DNA of 64,000 bases, from contig DIVR01000006.1 of NCBI GenBank assembly GCA_002428325.1, forward strand, positions 7,542-71,541, given 5' to 3'. Of this stretch, positions 55,833 through 64,000 are shown piece by piece. The notes under the pieces were generated by a model. That model had not been told where the DNA came from. It searched no databases and worked only from the letters and a program-made list of their open reading frames with translations. Origin of the DNA: a bacterium UBP4_UBA6127 (GTDB lineage: Bacteria > UBP4 > UBA4092). Both the position numbers and the translations under genes were made by a program. Position 1 is the stretch's first letter, and each line of letters starts with the position of its first letter.

Positions 55833-56258
55833 CTATTTCCCTTCCTGGGAAGATTTTAACCGGTTACGGAACATTTCGCTAAGGTGGACTATTCCCCGAT
55901 TCCCGCCGGATTCTACTTTAATTGCAAATTCCTTTAAAGAAAGCCTGGACTGGTAACATAGAGCTTCCATGAGCATATTCAAATTCAGTCCGGTAATAAT
56001 CTCACAATTGATTTCCGGCATGATTCTCAGGCATAAATTGGCCGGACTTCCCCCAAATCCATCAGCCAATAATAAAACCCCATCACCTGTATCTACTGAA
56101 GTTACAGCCTCCATTAACTTATTTCGGGCTATATCAACCCCTTCATTGGGTAAAATGGAGACGGCCATTACCTGTTTTAACTGGCCATATATATTTTGGC
56201 CTGCCTGGATGAATTCCTTGCCTAAATTACCATGAGTAATCATTACAATACCCACCAT
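55833..56258 (-). CDS. PTS mannose-family EIIA component, orphan
   Basis: A 141-residue EIIA domain of the mannose family, with phosphoacceptor His9 in VMITHGNLGKEF and the loop LLADGFGGSPANL. The ATG at 56258 has AGGGGGT nine bases upstream and begins the family's usual sequence; the frame continues 21 codons further to 56321. The stop lies 7 bp before the EIIB start. A possible promoter pair on the minus strand (TTGAAT, 17 bp, TAGTAT) lies about 40-70 bp upstream. Confidence 0.92.
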   Translation of the reverse strand: MVGIVMITHGNLGKEFIQAGQNIYGQLKQVMAVSILPNEGVDIARNKLMEAVTSVDTGDGVLLLADGFGGSPANLCLRIMPEINCEIITGLNLNMLMEALCYQSRLSLKEFAIKVESGGNRGIVHLSEMFRNRLKSSQEGK

Positions 56259-56357
56259 ATATTCAATACCCCCTGAATTGATTGGAAATTTCATACTATC
56301 AAAGTATTCCAACCCATTCAAGAAAATTGAGTTGTCCTTAGTTTTGAAAAATAATTG

Positions 56358-56416
56358 TTTTTTTTAAAAAAAAATTGAAAAATTGTCTTGACAGAGGGGG
56401 GGGGGTGATATATATT
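56358..56416 (+). promoter_or_regulatory. strong promoter with poly-G spacer and A-tract upstream element
   Basis: TTGACA (56388-56393), a 17-bp spacer and TATATT (56411-56416) form a near-consensus promoter. Ten consecutive G (56396-56405) fill most of the spacer. A T8/A9 tract (56358-56374) upstream looks like an UP element. Changing the G count would change the 17-bp spacing. Confidence 0.75.
56396..56405 (+). repeat. homopolymeric G10 tract inside a promoter
   Basis: Ten G in a row sit between the -35 and -10 boxes. Tracts of this length are prone to slipped-strand mispairing in bacteria. Confidence 0.9.
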
Positions 56417-56422
56417 CGTCAT

Positions 56423-56640
56423 AGCGAAAGGGTTAACAACCCCCACAAAATTCTTCTGAAAAAGAGGATCTTACCGACAAAAAAAACGATAGTGTGTCTG
56501 ACCCGGCTGAGGTAAGTTTAATAATACCAAACCAGGTCTGCTTTTTGAAAACCATATCAAAACCTTTCGTAAGGCACACAAAAGTAAGGGTGGCTTGATT
56601 CTACTCTTATATGTCGTTTTTTCTTCTGTTTTACAAGAAA
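56423..56640 (+). other. structured leader or small RNA upstream of the surface-protein gene
   Basis: About 220 bases are transcribed from the poly-G promoter, with no open frame of note. Visible hairpins are GGGTT/AACCC (about 56428-56440) and CTTACC with GGTAAG (56470-56475, 56511-56516), which encloses GACA/TGTC. It may be a stabilising 5' leader or a separate small RNA. No known riboswitch was recognised. Confidence 0.3.
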
Positions 56641-56647
56641 AAAATGC

Positions 56648-56676
56648 TTGACATGGTTTCCTGTTGCCTATAAACT
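56648..56676 (+). promoter_or_regulatory. proximal promoter of the surface-protein gene
   Basis: TTGACA (56648-56653) is followed by TATAAA at a 15-bp spacing (56669-56674) or TAAACT at 17 bp (56671-56676). The start would be near 56682, about 40 bases before the ATG. Confidence 0.55.
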
Positions 56677-56719
56677 TTAACTGATTTTTAAATCCACTTG
56701 AGAAAGGAGGGATTCTAGA

Positions 56720-58444
56720 ATGAAAAAATGCTTATCGCTTCTCGCGATTCTCGGACTCTTTTTAATTGTTACATCTTCCTTTGCTAAAGCCCCCGAGTTC
56801 CCCGAAGTGCCGGATGTTAAACTCTTCTTAAGTGAAGGTCTTACCCCGGCTTTCGACCTCACGGCTTATAACACTGGAGATCCGGCCACCAGCGCTGTTG
56901 TTTCGGTGAACCCGCTGAACTTGAGTGCTATCAGTACAGCTCTTGCTGCTGATTCTACAATTGCTGTGGCCAGTGTCAACTATGGTCCTTATGCTACCGC
57001 TACTTCTTTTGCTTTTGCTTATGCTCTGACAAATGATGGCGGTACTGGGACTGCCAACAACAAGGTGAAATATGCTACCTATAAAATCAACAAACTTCCG
57101 TCTGTTGGTTTAAGAGTTGGTTCTTATGTTGACATTAATGTGGGTAATTATGTTCAGGGTACCCCTTATCCTGCTTCCTTTGGGAATTTAGACGCAGCTG
57201 TCGTGAGTGATACGACCAAAGTCAGCGCGACCTGGCAGACTAATTCTACTCTGCGAGTTCAGCTGAATGCGGCCATTTCTGCTCCCGTCTATGTTGACGT
57301 GATTGCTGCTTCTGTTGCTTCCCAGCCTTACGGCATGGATTTAGATAAGGAACGGATTACCGTTTACGGTAACCTCCTGAATTGCGGTGATTTCACCGCA
57401 GCATCTGATACCGCTAACTTCGGTTATGAATTTGGCGACTTCACCAATCCTGCAACACGTGGATGGGTCAGCTCTATGGCTGATGCTTCCGGCGTGACTG
57501 CAAGTGGTGTTGAGACCTTTACCTTCACCGGTACTGGTTCTGGTGTTAAGATGACTTCTGGCGTTTCTAGTTGGATGTCAGATGATGGTGATAACTGGTA
57601 TATCGCCCGCATGCGTTGCTTTGCTCCTGCAACAGCCAATACTTTCCAGGCGCACATCTACAATTATAATGGTATTGCCGGTACATCTCCGACTGTTGAC
57701 ATCAGTGCCAACATTCTGTTTGGTATTCCAAACAATTGGACTTGGGTTGAAGCTCCTCTGTACACACATTGGACCTCTTCAGCCGCTGCTTTCCCGCAGG
57801 TTTGGTTCAAGGGTGATACTAACGGTGCCATTATTTACCTTGATGAAGTGCAGTATATCAAGGCAGTCCCGACCTTAGTGGGTGCCAAACGATATGATTC
57901 TTATGATCATCTCGCTCGTGGTGAATTCAACAATTACACCGAATTAACAACTGGGTGGTCTACTGTTGAGGCTTATGATGCTGATAATCCTCTCAAAGCT
58001 ACCTTAACTGTTACCGGTGGTGTGTTGAATGTCTCTTTTGGTGCTGCTAACCAGGGTGTCAAGATGACCGCATGGAATGGTGGTACAGGTATCTATACAC
58101 CGGCCAGCGTTGCTGGCAAGGAAGTTGGTGCCAAGATGGATGTTGCTATTGCTAGCGGAACTTTCGTTAACAATCTGTCCGACATCGTCTTGTTAGGTAC
58201 TTACGGTGTTCCGACCAATGGTGCTGCCGAATATTACAATGCAGGTGGTCAGATTATTGCCGCTGCAGAATTCGGTACAATCTATGAAGGAACTCATTAT
58301 GTCGCTGGCACAGGACTTAATGGATTCCATCAGCTCCAGGTTATGGCCAAGGCCGGTCATGTTGGTACATTAACATTTGACAACTATGACTTCCTGTCTG
58401 ACAAAGATGATCCTTACTATGGTGATGCAGTTCTGTTCCCGTAG
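56720..58444 (+). CDS. abundant secreted surface protein with duplicated beta-rich modules
   Basis: A 574-residue exported protein with a signal peptide (about 1-23, ending SSFA). An Ala/Thr/Val-rich Ig-like region follows (about 30-220). Two related modules (about 230-390 and 400-570) each contain a GDF/GEF-N start, then GW, then GVKMT, and end in LDEVQYIK or FDNYDFLSD. The first module end matches the LDQVYV ends of the 28-32 kb operon. Codons are strongly biased to GCT, GGT and ACC, unlike the neighbours, indicating very high expression. A strong AAAGGAGGG site precedes the ATG. It may be an S-layer-like or matrix protein; the family is not recognised. Confidence 0.8.
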   Translation: MKKCLSLLAILGLFLIVTSSFAKAPEFPEVPDVKLFLSEGLTPAFDLTAYNTGDPATSAVVSVNPLNLSAISTALAADSTIAVASVNYGPYATATSFAFAYALTNDGGTGTANNKVKYATYKINKLPSVGLRVGSYVDINVGNYVQGTPYPASFGNLDAAVVSDTTKVSATWQTNSTLRVQLNAAISAPVYVDVIAASVASQPYGMDLDKERITVYGNLLNCGDFTAASDTANFGYEFGDFTNPATRGWVSSMADASGVTASGVETFTFTGTGSGVKMTSGVSSWMSDDGDNWYIARMRCFAPATANTFQAHIYNYNGIAGTSPTVDISANILFGIPNNWTWVEAPLYTHWTSSAAAFPQVWFKGDTNGAIIYLDEVQYIKAVPTLVGAKRYDSYDHLARGEFNNYTELTTGWSTVEAYDADNPLKATLTVTGGVLNVSFGAANQGVKMTAWNGGTGIYTPASVAGKEVGAKMDVAIASGTFVNNLSDIVLLGTYGVPTNGAAEYYNAGGQIIAAAEFGTIYEGTHYVAGTGLNGFHQLQVMAKAGHVGTLTFDNYDFLSDKDDPYYGDAVLFP

Positions 58445-58467
58445 TTAAGTATCTAAATGTCATTTCT

Positions 58468-58504
58468 AAGGCTTATGGGTTAATCCCCATAAGCCTTTTT
58501 TTTT
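58468..58504 (+). terminator. strong Rho-independent terminator
   Basis: A 12-bp perfect stem AAGGCTTATGGG with CCCATAAGCCTT has a 6-base loop and a nine-T tail. It closes the surface-protein transcript. Confidence 0.95.
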
Positions 58505-58623
58505 GAGCAATGATTTAGTGGGATATTCCTGAAAGTCAGATATTGTAGAGGGTAAGGTTATCCAAAGAAAGGTAGGGTATTAATAAAAGGGGTGGATCAG
58601 GATGTTGCCGGAGTTAATTACAA

Positions 58624-59493
58624 CTATATCTTTCTTGCATAGACAGTAATTTCCCCGGTAGGAAAAGGAAAGGGTCTATACTTCCAGCGGGATTTTCCGG
58701 AAATTTTATGCAATATTCTGGGAAGAATGGAATTATAGTGAAAAATCCGGTTAAACATGGCATCAATATTCACTATTTTATAACATCGTTCCATTTTAAT
58801 GACTTCAAACCCATAGTTATCCAGTAAACGGGTAAGGGTATCAGCAGAAAAATAATAAGTATGTTCATAAGGTTTAAAATGAAACCAGTATCTACGCATC
58901 AGTTTACGGGATATTCCCCCTTCATTGGGGGTATTGATAATAAGTAAACCAGAGGGTTCAGTAAGTCTTTGGATTGTTTCCATAGCTTTCTGGATGTCCA
59001 GAACATGCTCCAAAACATCAAATAAAGTAATAATTCGATATTTTTCATTATCAGGAATAAGGTTGTCTTCCATAGTCCCTTGGTAAACAGGGAATTCATA
59101 ATGATCCCTGCAGTACTGGAATGCATAATCTGATCTTTCCAACCCAACCGGTGACCACCCCATCTGCTTAGCAATTATCAGAAAATGTCCCAAGGCACAC
59201 CCGATATCCAGGATTTTCCCCGGTGGATTTGCCAGTTTATTTATTTTCTTGAGAATTTTATTAAACCAGATATCGTTAAGGGGACGGACCGATTCATAAT
59301 CGCCATACCCAAATTTCTGGACAAATTTAGTATTAAAATACTCCGAAGAATTATATCGGTCAGCTATATTGGCAGGGTTTTCCTGTGGGAATACAAAGCA
59401 AAATCCGCATTCCTGGCATTTCACAATATTTAATCCATCTTTTGTAAAAAGCTTACGAATATGCTGGCTGCTACAGAGTGCACATTGTGCCAA
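58624..59493 (-). CDS. zinc-ribbon SAM-dependent methyltransferase
   Basis: A 289-residue class I methyltransferase (Methyltransf_23 type). An N-terminal zinc ribbon has Cys 4, 7, 26 and 29. The SAM motif is GKILDIGCALGHFL and the later motif is ITLFDVLEHVLDIQKAMETI. Such zinc-ribbon methyltransferases are common in O-antigen and exopolysaccharide clusters, where they modify sugars or lipid carriers. It is downstream of another methyltransferase and of YfhO. Confidence 0.88.
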   Translation of the reverse strand: MAQCALCSSQHIRKLFTKDGLNIVKCQECGFCFVFPQENPANIADRYNSSEYFNTKFVQKFGYGDYESVRPLNDIWFNKILKKINKLANPPGKILDIGCALGHFLIIAKQMGWSPVGLERSDYAFQYCRDHYEFPVYQGTMEDNLIPDNEKYRIITLFDVLEHVLDIQKAMETIQRLTEPSGLLIINTPNEGGISRKLMRRYWFHFKPYEHTYYFSADTLTRLLDNYGFEVIKMERCYKIVNIDAMFNRIFHYNSILPRILHKISGKSRWKYRPFPFPTGEITVYARKI

Positions 59494-59531
59494 TTTAGGA
59501 GATTTCCTTTCCTGGAAGTTACGGCAAATAA

Positions 59532-60191
59532 TTAATCTGGTTTATGGCATTGAATACCAATATACCAGGCATATTTCAGGGGCAACCCCAAAGGATATGT
59601 TTCCATTTTATCGATTATCAGGTTATGTTTTTTCAAACAATCCAATATTTTTGTATGGCTTGATGGATGATGCTTATGATAATGAGGCAATAAAATTGCA
59701 ACGAATAACAACTTAATCAGGATATTTTCCACTGGAAACCCAAGGTAGGCTCTTCCTCCGGGTTTCAGGACTCTTTTGATTTCACTGACTGCCGTATCGA
59801 CATCAGGAATATGTTCTAATACACTGATACCCAATACTCCATCATATGAATTATCCGGATAAGGCATTTGGGTTGCCGACCCCTGGGTTAGAGTGATTTT
59901 AGAACGGAGGCCCTCGGTATCCAGAAATTTATAAACCTCATCCAGTTTATTGTGGATATCAATACCCTGGATATGGGTCTTTGTCCTTTTAGCCAGTTCG
60001 GGAAATAATAGACCGCATCCATACCCAATATCTAGAAGCTGGTCAAATGAATCCTTTCCCATGATTTTGAAAATATGGGTTACCCGGTCCCGGATTAATG
60101 GGGCCAGAGGAAAGGGCCAATAATAAAATAACATGGGATCATCAGGGCTGGTACGTATTAAATGCCGTTTGGGAGGAAGATAAAATGACAT
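59532..60191 (-). CDS. SAM-dependent methyltransferase
   Basis: A 219-residue class I methyltransferase with motif I LLDIGYGCGLLFPELA and motif post-I FLDTEGLRSKITLTQGSA. The segment GVLGISVLEHIPDVDTAVSEIKRVLKPGG is typical of Methyltransf_11 proteins. It is the middle gene of a three-gene minus-strand set (YfhO, methyltransferase, methyltransferase) for a surface glycan or lipid. The substrate is unknown. Confidence 0.88.
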   Translation of the reverse strand: MSFYLPPKRHLIRTSPDDPMLFYYWPFPLAPLIRDRVTHIFKIMGKDSFDQLLDIGYGCGLLFPELAKRTKTHIQGIDIHNKLDEVYKFLDTEGLRSKITLTQGSATQMPYPDNSYDGVLGISVLEHIPDVDTAVSEIKRVLKPGGRAYLGFPVENILIKLLFVAILLPHYHKHHPSSHTKILDCLKKHNLIIDKMETYPLGLPLKYAWYIGIQCHKPD

Positions 60192-60214
60192 AATGTGTAT
60201 ATTATATCAAATAA

Positions 60215-62557
60215 TCAGAGGACCTTATCTTTATTCCTGCAGAACTTAATATCAAAAAGAATCAAAAGCAGAAATACCAATAACGTCAGAAGGGTAATAC
60301 TGATTGCTATATAGAAAGACTTAGGATGATAGCTAAACTCAATGGTGTGGAGACCTTTTTTAACAAGGAGCGCCCTTCCCAGGAAATTTGCCCGATACAC
60401 AGGGGTTAGTGTCCCATCAATCAAGGCATTCCATCCGGGGTAATAATAATCAGCCAGGACCAGTAAACCATCTTCAGGGGCATTCACTTCCATTGTAATC
60501 AAACTGGGGGAATAGTGATTGATAGTAACCGAGGTGTCCTGCCTTGTTGTATCTACGGACCTATTCGATGGGAGATTTTCTACAACGGTTGTATTGGCTT
60601 GGTTATTGATTCCAGTCGTTAGAATTGAGAGGGCTTCTTCATCTGTTTTTACATTGATCCAATGGGTCGTAAAGTAAGCCCGGGACCGGGTCTCTTCAAC
60701 CTTGTATATAAAATAGTTTTCTTGATGGAAAACTTCTGTCAATCCATTTATAGAGAGCGGTTCAACACTCAGAATATATTTAATATTCATCAGCCTGAAA
60801 AAAGAAAGCCGGTTTTCCAGGGTCTTTTGCCGGATATCTAAGGGAATGGGATGATAAGACTCTTCCAACTTTTCCATTATCTGATAGAATCTCCAGACTC
60901 CTCCGGCACTATAAGAATGGAATCCTTCAATCTTGTAAAACATTCCCATATTCCGGTGCAGAGTATTGAACTGGTTGTCCACATCCTCAGGGTTATCCCA
61001 GAATTGATTCACAAAGGTATAGGTTCTGAAATGGGAAGAATCCTGACGTAAAAAGGTGACCGAAGCAGGTGTCCGGTTAAAAGCGGATAAGGGGAATGCC
61101 TTATTGGCATCGAGATTGAGGACCAGGCCGAATCCAAGCAAGTCGATGGCTAATAAGATTACCAGAAATCGATTCAACTTTTGGGAGGATTTTAGATGAT
61201 TTGAAGCCCATCCCCATAAGATTAATCCGAGTAAAGCCAGTAAACCTGACCTGAATAACAGGTCAATCCCTTTGGGTATGCGTAATGAATAAAAGGGGTT
61301 TTTGGTGAACAAAGCGTAAAGGAAAAAGATAGTCCCTAAAAAGATAATAACCACCAGGGAAAATCTGAAATATCTTTTTCGGGAAGGAGTAAAATACTCA
61401 TCCCTTAATCGGTCCAGGCCCATACCCGCTAAAATAGCAGCGGAAACTGTAAAAAATAGGAAAAACCGGCCAGGTGCCCGGGTAAAATTCAATACCGGGA
61501 TATATCGGATGATTTGATAGATAGGAGTGTTTTTCCCCAAAACCAGAAGAAGGGATAGGAAGGATAATCCCAGGAAAAATATCTGGTATCGGTTTTTATT
61601 CTTTGAGAAAAGAGTTGCTAAGATAAGCAGGAGGGGAAGCAGTCCCACATAACCGCAGGTTTCAACAAAGTTAAAATCCTGGTAATTAAACTCATAAGTC
61701 TGTCCGTAAAAGAAGGGAAACACCAACCGGAGCATATGGCTCCAGGGAACCGACCCGAAAATTAGGTTCGGCCAGGGGATTCCTCCGGCTCGGAACGAAT
61801 AGGCAAGCATCTCTTTTAAGGGAAGCAGCATGGCTTGGCTGAGCCCGGTGGCAATGAACCCAAAAATAAGCAGGCTTTTTAAAAAATAATGCAATTCAGG
61901 TTTTGATCCTGATTCCTGTTGAATAAAAGGGAGTGCGAAATGATAGAGAACGCCAAAGAGAAACATATAGAAGGCAATCTGAGTATGTCCACCCAAAAGG
62001 CACATTCCTGAAAGTAAGGCGGCATACCCCGAATAAATCCATCGTTTTCTTCTGAATCCCAACTCTATCAGTAATAAAATAATGGGTAAAAAGGCCATGA
62101 TATCTATAATGGTGGGATGGCAGACCCTTGAAAGCATGAATCCACCCAAGGTGAAGACCAAAGCGGCGGCAATAGAACCTGTCCGGCTTATTCCCAGCAG
62201 CCGGGCATACGCATACATGGCTACTCCGCTGAGCATATAATGGAAAACCATGTAGTAATTGATGGCGGCAACCGGATTGAAGGGTAGAAAAAACAGATAA
62301 GTGAAAGGATAAAATACTCCGGATAAAAAATCAGATGAAAAAGGATAACCCGCCAGCAGGTAAGGATTCCAGAGAAAAGGGATTCCATGCCTGACACAAT
62401 CAGCCACATAAAGCCTGAAAGGAAAGACCAGGGAACGAATGTCACCACTGAAAAGTATTCCCTGCAGAGTAATAGCTTTCCAGAAGATAACCAGCAGGAT
62501 GGATTCAATAAAAAGAATGCTTGCCAGATCTCTTAGTTTTGATCGGTATTTATTCAT
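60215..62557 (-). CDS. YfhO-family polytopic membrane protein
   Basis: A 780-residue membrane protein with about 12 hydrophobic helices in the first 470 residues, a large extracytoplasmic domain (about 480-750) and a final helix near the C-terminus. The first loop contains FSGDIRSLVFPFRLYVADC and NPYLLAGYPFSSD, the hallmark of the YfhO/GT-C superfamily. The late motif LVLADYYYPGWNALIDG is also characteristic. YfhO proteins take part in glycosylating lipoteichoic acids or other envelope polymers from a polyprenyl-linked donor. It leads the minus-strand glycan set. Confidence 0.9.
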   Translation of the reverse strand: MNKYRSKLRDLASILFIESILLVIFWKAITLQGILFSGDIRSLVFPFRLYVADCVRHGIPFLWNPYLLAGYPFSSDFLSGVFYPFTYLFFLPFNPVAAINYYMVFHYMLSGVAMYAYARLLGISRTGSIAAALVFTLGGFMLSRVCHPTIIDIMAFLPIILLLIELGFRRKRWIYSGYAALLSGMCLLGGHTQIAFYMFLFGVLYHFALPFIQQESGSKPELHYFLKSLLIFGFIATGLSQAMLLPLKEMLAYSFRAGGIPWPNLIFGSVPWSHMLRLVFPFFYGQTYEFNYQDFNFVETCGYVGLLPLLLILATLFSKNKNRYQIFFLGLSFLSLLLVLGKNTPIYQIIRYIPVLNFTRAPGRFFLFFTVSAAILAGMGLDRLRDEYFTPSRKRYFRFSLVVIIFLGTIFFLYALFTKNPFYSLRIPKGIDLLFRSGLLALLGLILWGWASNHLKSSQKLNRFLVILLAIDLLGFGLVLNLDANKAFPLSAFNRTPASVTFLRQDSSHFRTYTFVNQFWDNPEDVDNQFNTLHRNMGMFYKIEGFHSYSAGGVWRFYQIMEKLEESYHPIPLDIRQKTLENRLSFFRLMNIKYILSVEPLSINGLTEVFHQENYFIYKVEETRSRAYFTTHWINVKTDEEALSILTTGINNQANTTVVENLPSNRSVDTTRQDTSVTINHYSPSLITMEVNAPEDGLLVLADYYYPGWNALIDGTLTPVYRANFLGRALLVKKGLHTIEFSYHPKSFYIAISITLLTLLVFLLLILFDIKFCRNKDKVL

Positions 62558-62663
62558 CTAGTTTTGGTTACATCGATTCATATTAAGGTATTATATTATA
62601 GGTTATAAATTTGTTTTATTTAAGTTGAATTCAAGTTCCTTTTGATGATAGGTAATTCAAAGA

Positions 62664-63656
62664 GTGAAAATTTCAGTTATTATTCCTGTCTATAATGGCG
62701 CAAAGACACTGAAGAGCTGCCTGGATTCTGTCATTGCCTGCCAGGATCCCGATTTCGAGCTGATTGTGGTCGATGACTGTTCTAATGATTCTACCCGAGA
62801 GATTCTTAATAATTATCCTGCGGTTCGTACCCTTTGTTTATCCGAACGTTCAGGCGCTGGAGAAGCACGAAAACGGGGATTGGCTGAAGCAACAGGAGAA
62901 TTGATAGCTTTTACTGATTCGGATTGTATTGTCCCGCCTGACTGGCTGACTACGATTCGAGCCCATATTACTTCTGAAGTGGGAGGCATCGGCGGCCATT
63001 ACCGGGCATGGAAGGGACAGAATTTCATGGGTCGGTTTGCGACCCATGATTTATATAATTTCTGGTTCAGCCAGCTTCCTGAATATTGTGACCATTTAGC
63101 TACCGGGAACTGTGCTTACTGGAAAAAAGTCTTAGTGGGTATTGATCAAAAGGATGTTACCGAAGTGTTTAAAGGTATGGCAGCGGCGGAAGATACCCTG
63201 TTGGGGTTGGTGGTTTCCCGGCAATACAAATTACGGTATATTCCTGGGCTGTATATTTATCATCTTTCTCCTGATCGGCCTTCAGTCTATTTTCGTCAGC
63301 AGCAGGTCAGGGGATACAGCCGAATCATTGTCTCCTGGATGCATTTTCGGGATAAGGTCATGAATACCCGGGATATCTCGGTCCTGGGAGTAGCCCTTCA
63401 GCTGATTATTACCTGTGGTATTATGGGAAGTATCCTATGGTTTGGGTTCAATCCCCGGCAGGGTTCAGCCCTTTTAGGAATTAGTTTACTGGCTTTTATC
63501 CTGATTCAGATTAGAGGTCTGATTCATATCTACCAGGAAGAGAAAAGCCTGGTTTTCCTGATAAAATCCCTGCCTATGATTTTCCTTCGCAATCTGGCCT
63601 GGTGGCTGGGGTGTATGAAGGGATGCTGGCAAATCCTGAAAAAGATAAAAGGTTAA
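62664..63656 (+). CDS. family 2 glycosyltransferase
   Basis: A 330-residue GT2 enzyme. It opens with KISVIIPVYNGAKTL, followed by VVDDCSNDSTREIL and the DxD-like FTDSDCIVPPDW. One or two C-terminal hydrophobic segments (about 240-285) anchor it to the membrane. A GTG at 62664 is used; the ribosome binding site is weak. It is divergent from YfhO and 4 bp upstream of a radical SAM gene, probably in the same cluster. Confidence 0.9.
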   Translation: MKISVIIPVYNGAKTLKSCLDSVIACQDPDFELIVVDDCSNDSTREILNNYPAVRTLCLSERSGAGEARKRGLAEATGELIAFTDSDCIVPPDWLTTIRAHITSEVGGIGGHYRAWKGQNFMGRFATHDLYNFWFSQLPEYCDHLATGNCAYWKKVLVGIDQKDVTEVFKGMAAAEDTLLGLVVSRQYKLRYIPGLYIYHLSPDRPSVYFRQQQVRGYSRIIVSWMHFRDKVMNTRDISVLGVALQLIITCGIMGSILWFGFNPRQGSALLGISLLAFILIQIRGLIHIYQEEKSLVFLIKSLPMIFLRNLAWWLGCMKGCWQILKKIKG

Positions 63657-63660
63657 TCAA

Positions 63661-64000
63661 ATGGTTTTATCCCCAAAGATAGTCCGGAACCTGCTGAATC
63701 CCAAGGTCCCTTCTTATATGGTTTTCTTTATTACCAATAAATGTAATGCCAGTTGTTTCCATTGTTTTTACTGGGGTCAGATTGAGGATGGCAAGTCGGA
63801 TTATCTGAGCCTGGAAGAAATAGAAAAAATGGCCGAGAAAATAGGTATCATGCCTTACTTACTCTTAAGTGGAGGCGAACCCTTTTTACGCAAAGATATC
63901 TCGGGTATCTGTCATGCTTTCATCCAAAAAGCATCGACTCGTTTTATTACCATTCCCACCAATGCCATACTGTCAAAACCAATTGCTGAGTTTACCGAAG
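63661..64000 (+). CDS. radical SAM protein (C-terminus off window edge)
   Basis: The first 113 residues of a radical SAM enzyme. The cluster motif C28-x3-C32-x2-C35 is in TNKCNASCFHCFYWG, and the SAM-binding LLLSGGEPFLR follows. The ATG at 63661 lies 4 bp after the GT2 stop. The rest of the gene, including any SPASM or B12 domain, is outside the window, so the reaction cannot be named. Confidence 0.88.
   Translation, partial: MVLSPKIVRNLLNPKVPSYMVFFITNKCNASCFHCFYWGQIEDGKSDYLSLEEIEKMAEKIGIMPYLLLSGGEPFLRKDISGICHAFIQKASTRFITIPTNAILSKPIAEFTE

Overview
The window is a gene-dense stretch of chromosome (about 43-45 % GC by eye) from a diderm, Gram-negative-type bacterium. The evidence is an outer-membrane beta-barrel porin, MacAB-like envelope export genes, many Sec signal peptides, purine-rich Shine-Dalgarno sites and sigma70-like promoters. 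The gene content (GH84, two PaaK/ACT pairs, GH57 beside orphan mannose-type PTS EIIA/EIIB, YfhO, DUF512) fits an uncultured, probably anaerobic or fermentative lineage. I cannot name the phylum from sequence alone. No rRNA, tRNA, CRISPR array, prophage or intact insertion sequence was seen.

Layout. 0-7 kb (minus strand): two tandem GT39-like membrane glycosyltransferases (the first runs off the edge), a secreted alpha/beta hydrolase and an exported GH84 beta-N-acetylglucosaminidase. 7-15.6 kb: an organic-acid uptake and activation island, with one plus-strand operon (small membrane protein, SSS symporter, PaaK, ACT, PaaK, ACT, strong terminator) facing a minus-strand set (small membrane protein, second SSS symporter, outer-membrane porin). 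15.7-17.5 kb: three small acyl/CoA enzymes. 18-23 kb: YIP1 protein plus a MacA/MacB-like exporter operon with an esterase inserted. 23-26.4 kb: metY-metX-metW with structured, riboswitch-like leaders. 26.4-32.7 kb: an accessory region with a transposase remnant, then a strong promoter and a (GACAA)7 tract in front of a translationally coupled operon of secreted proteins that share a lectin-like C-terminal pattern. 32.9-38 kb: glycolate/lactate-type oxidase GlcD/GlcF, and an ECF sigma factor with a zinc-finger/FecR anti-sigma. 38-53 kb: YyaL, a 1,500-residue multi-PAS histidine kinase, then miaA-hfq-hflX-nudix-pgsA-DUF512, LysE, LOG and a membrane protein. 53-58.5 kb: GH57 glucanotransferase with PTS EIIB/EIIA, then a probably highly expressed surface protein behind a promoter whose spacer holds ten Gs. 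58.6-64 kb: surface-glycan genes (two methyltransferases, YfhO, GT2, a radical SAM enzyme cut by the edge).

The most unusual feature is that two loci for exported proteins carry simple-sequence repeats exactly where slippage would switch expression: a pentamer in front of a signal-peptide core (27.2 kb) and a poly-G tract between -35 and -10 (56.4 kb). Both products belong to the same loosely related family of secreted, beta-rich proteins, which suggests a phase-variable surface system not described in anything I recognise.
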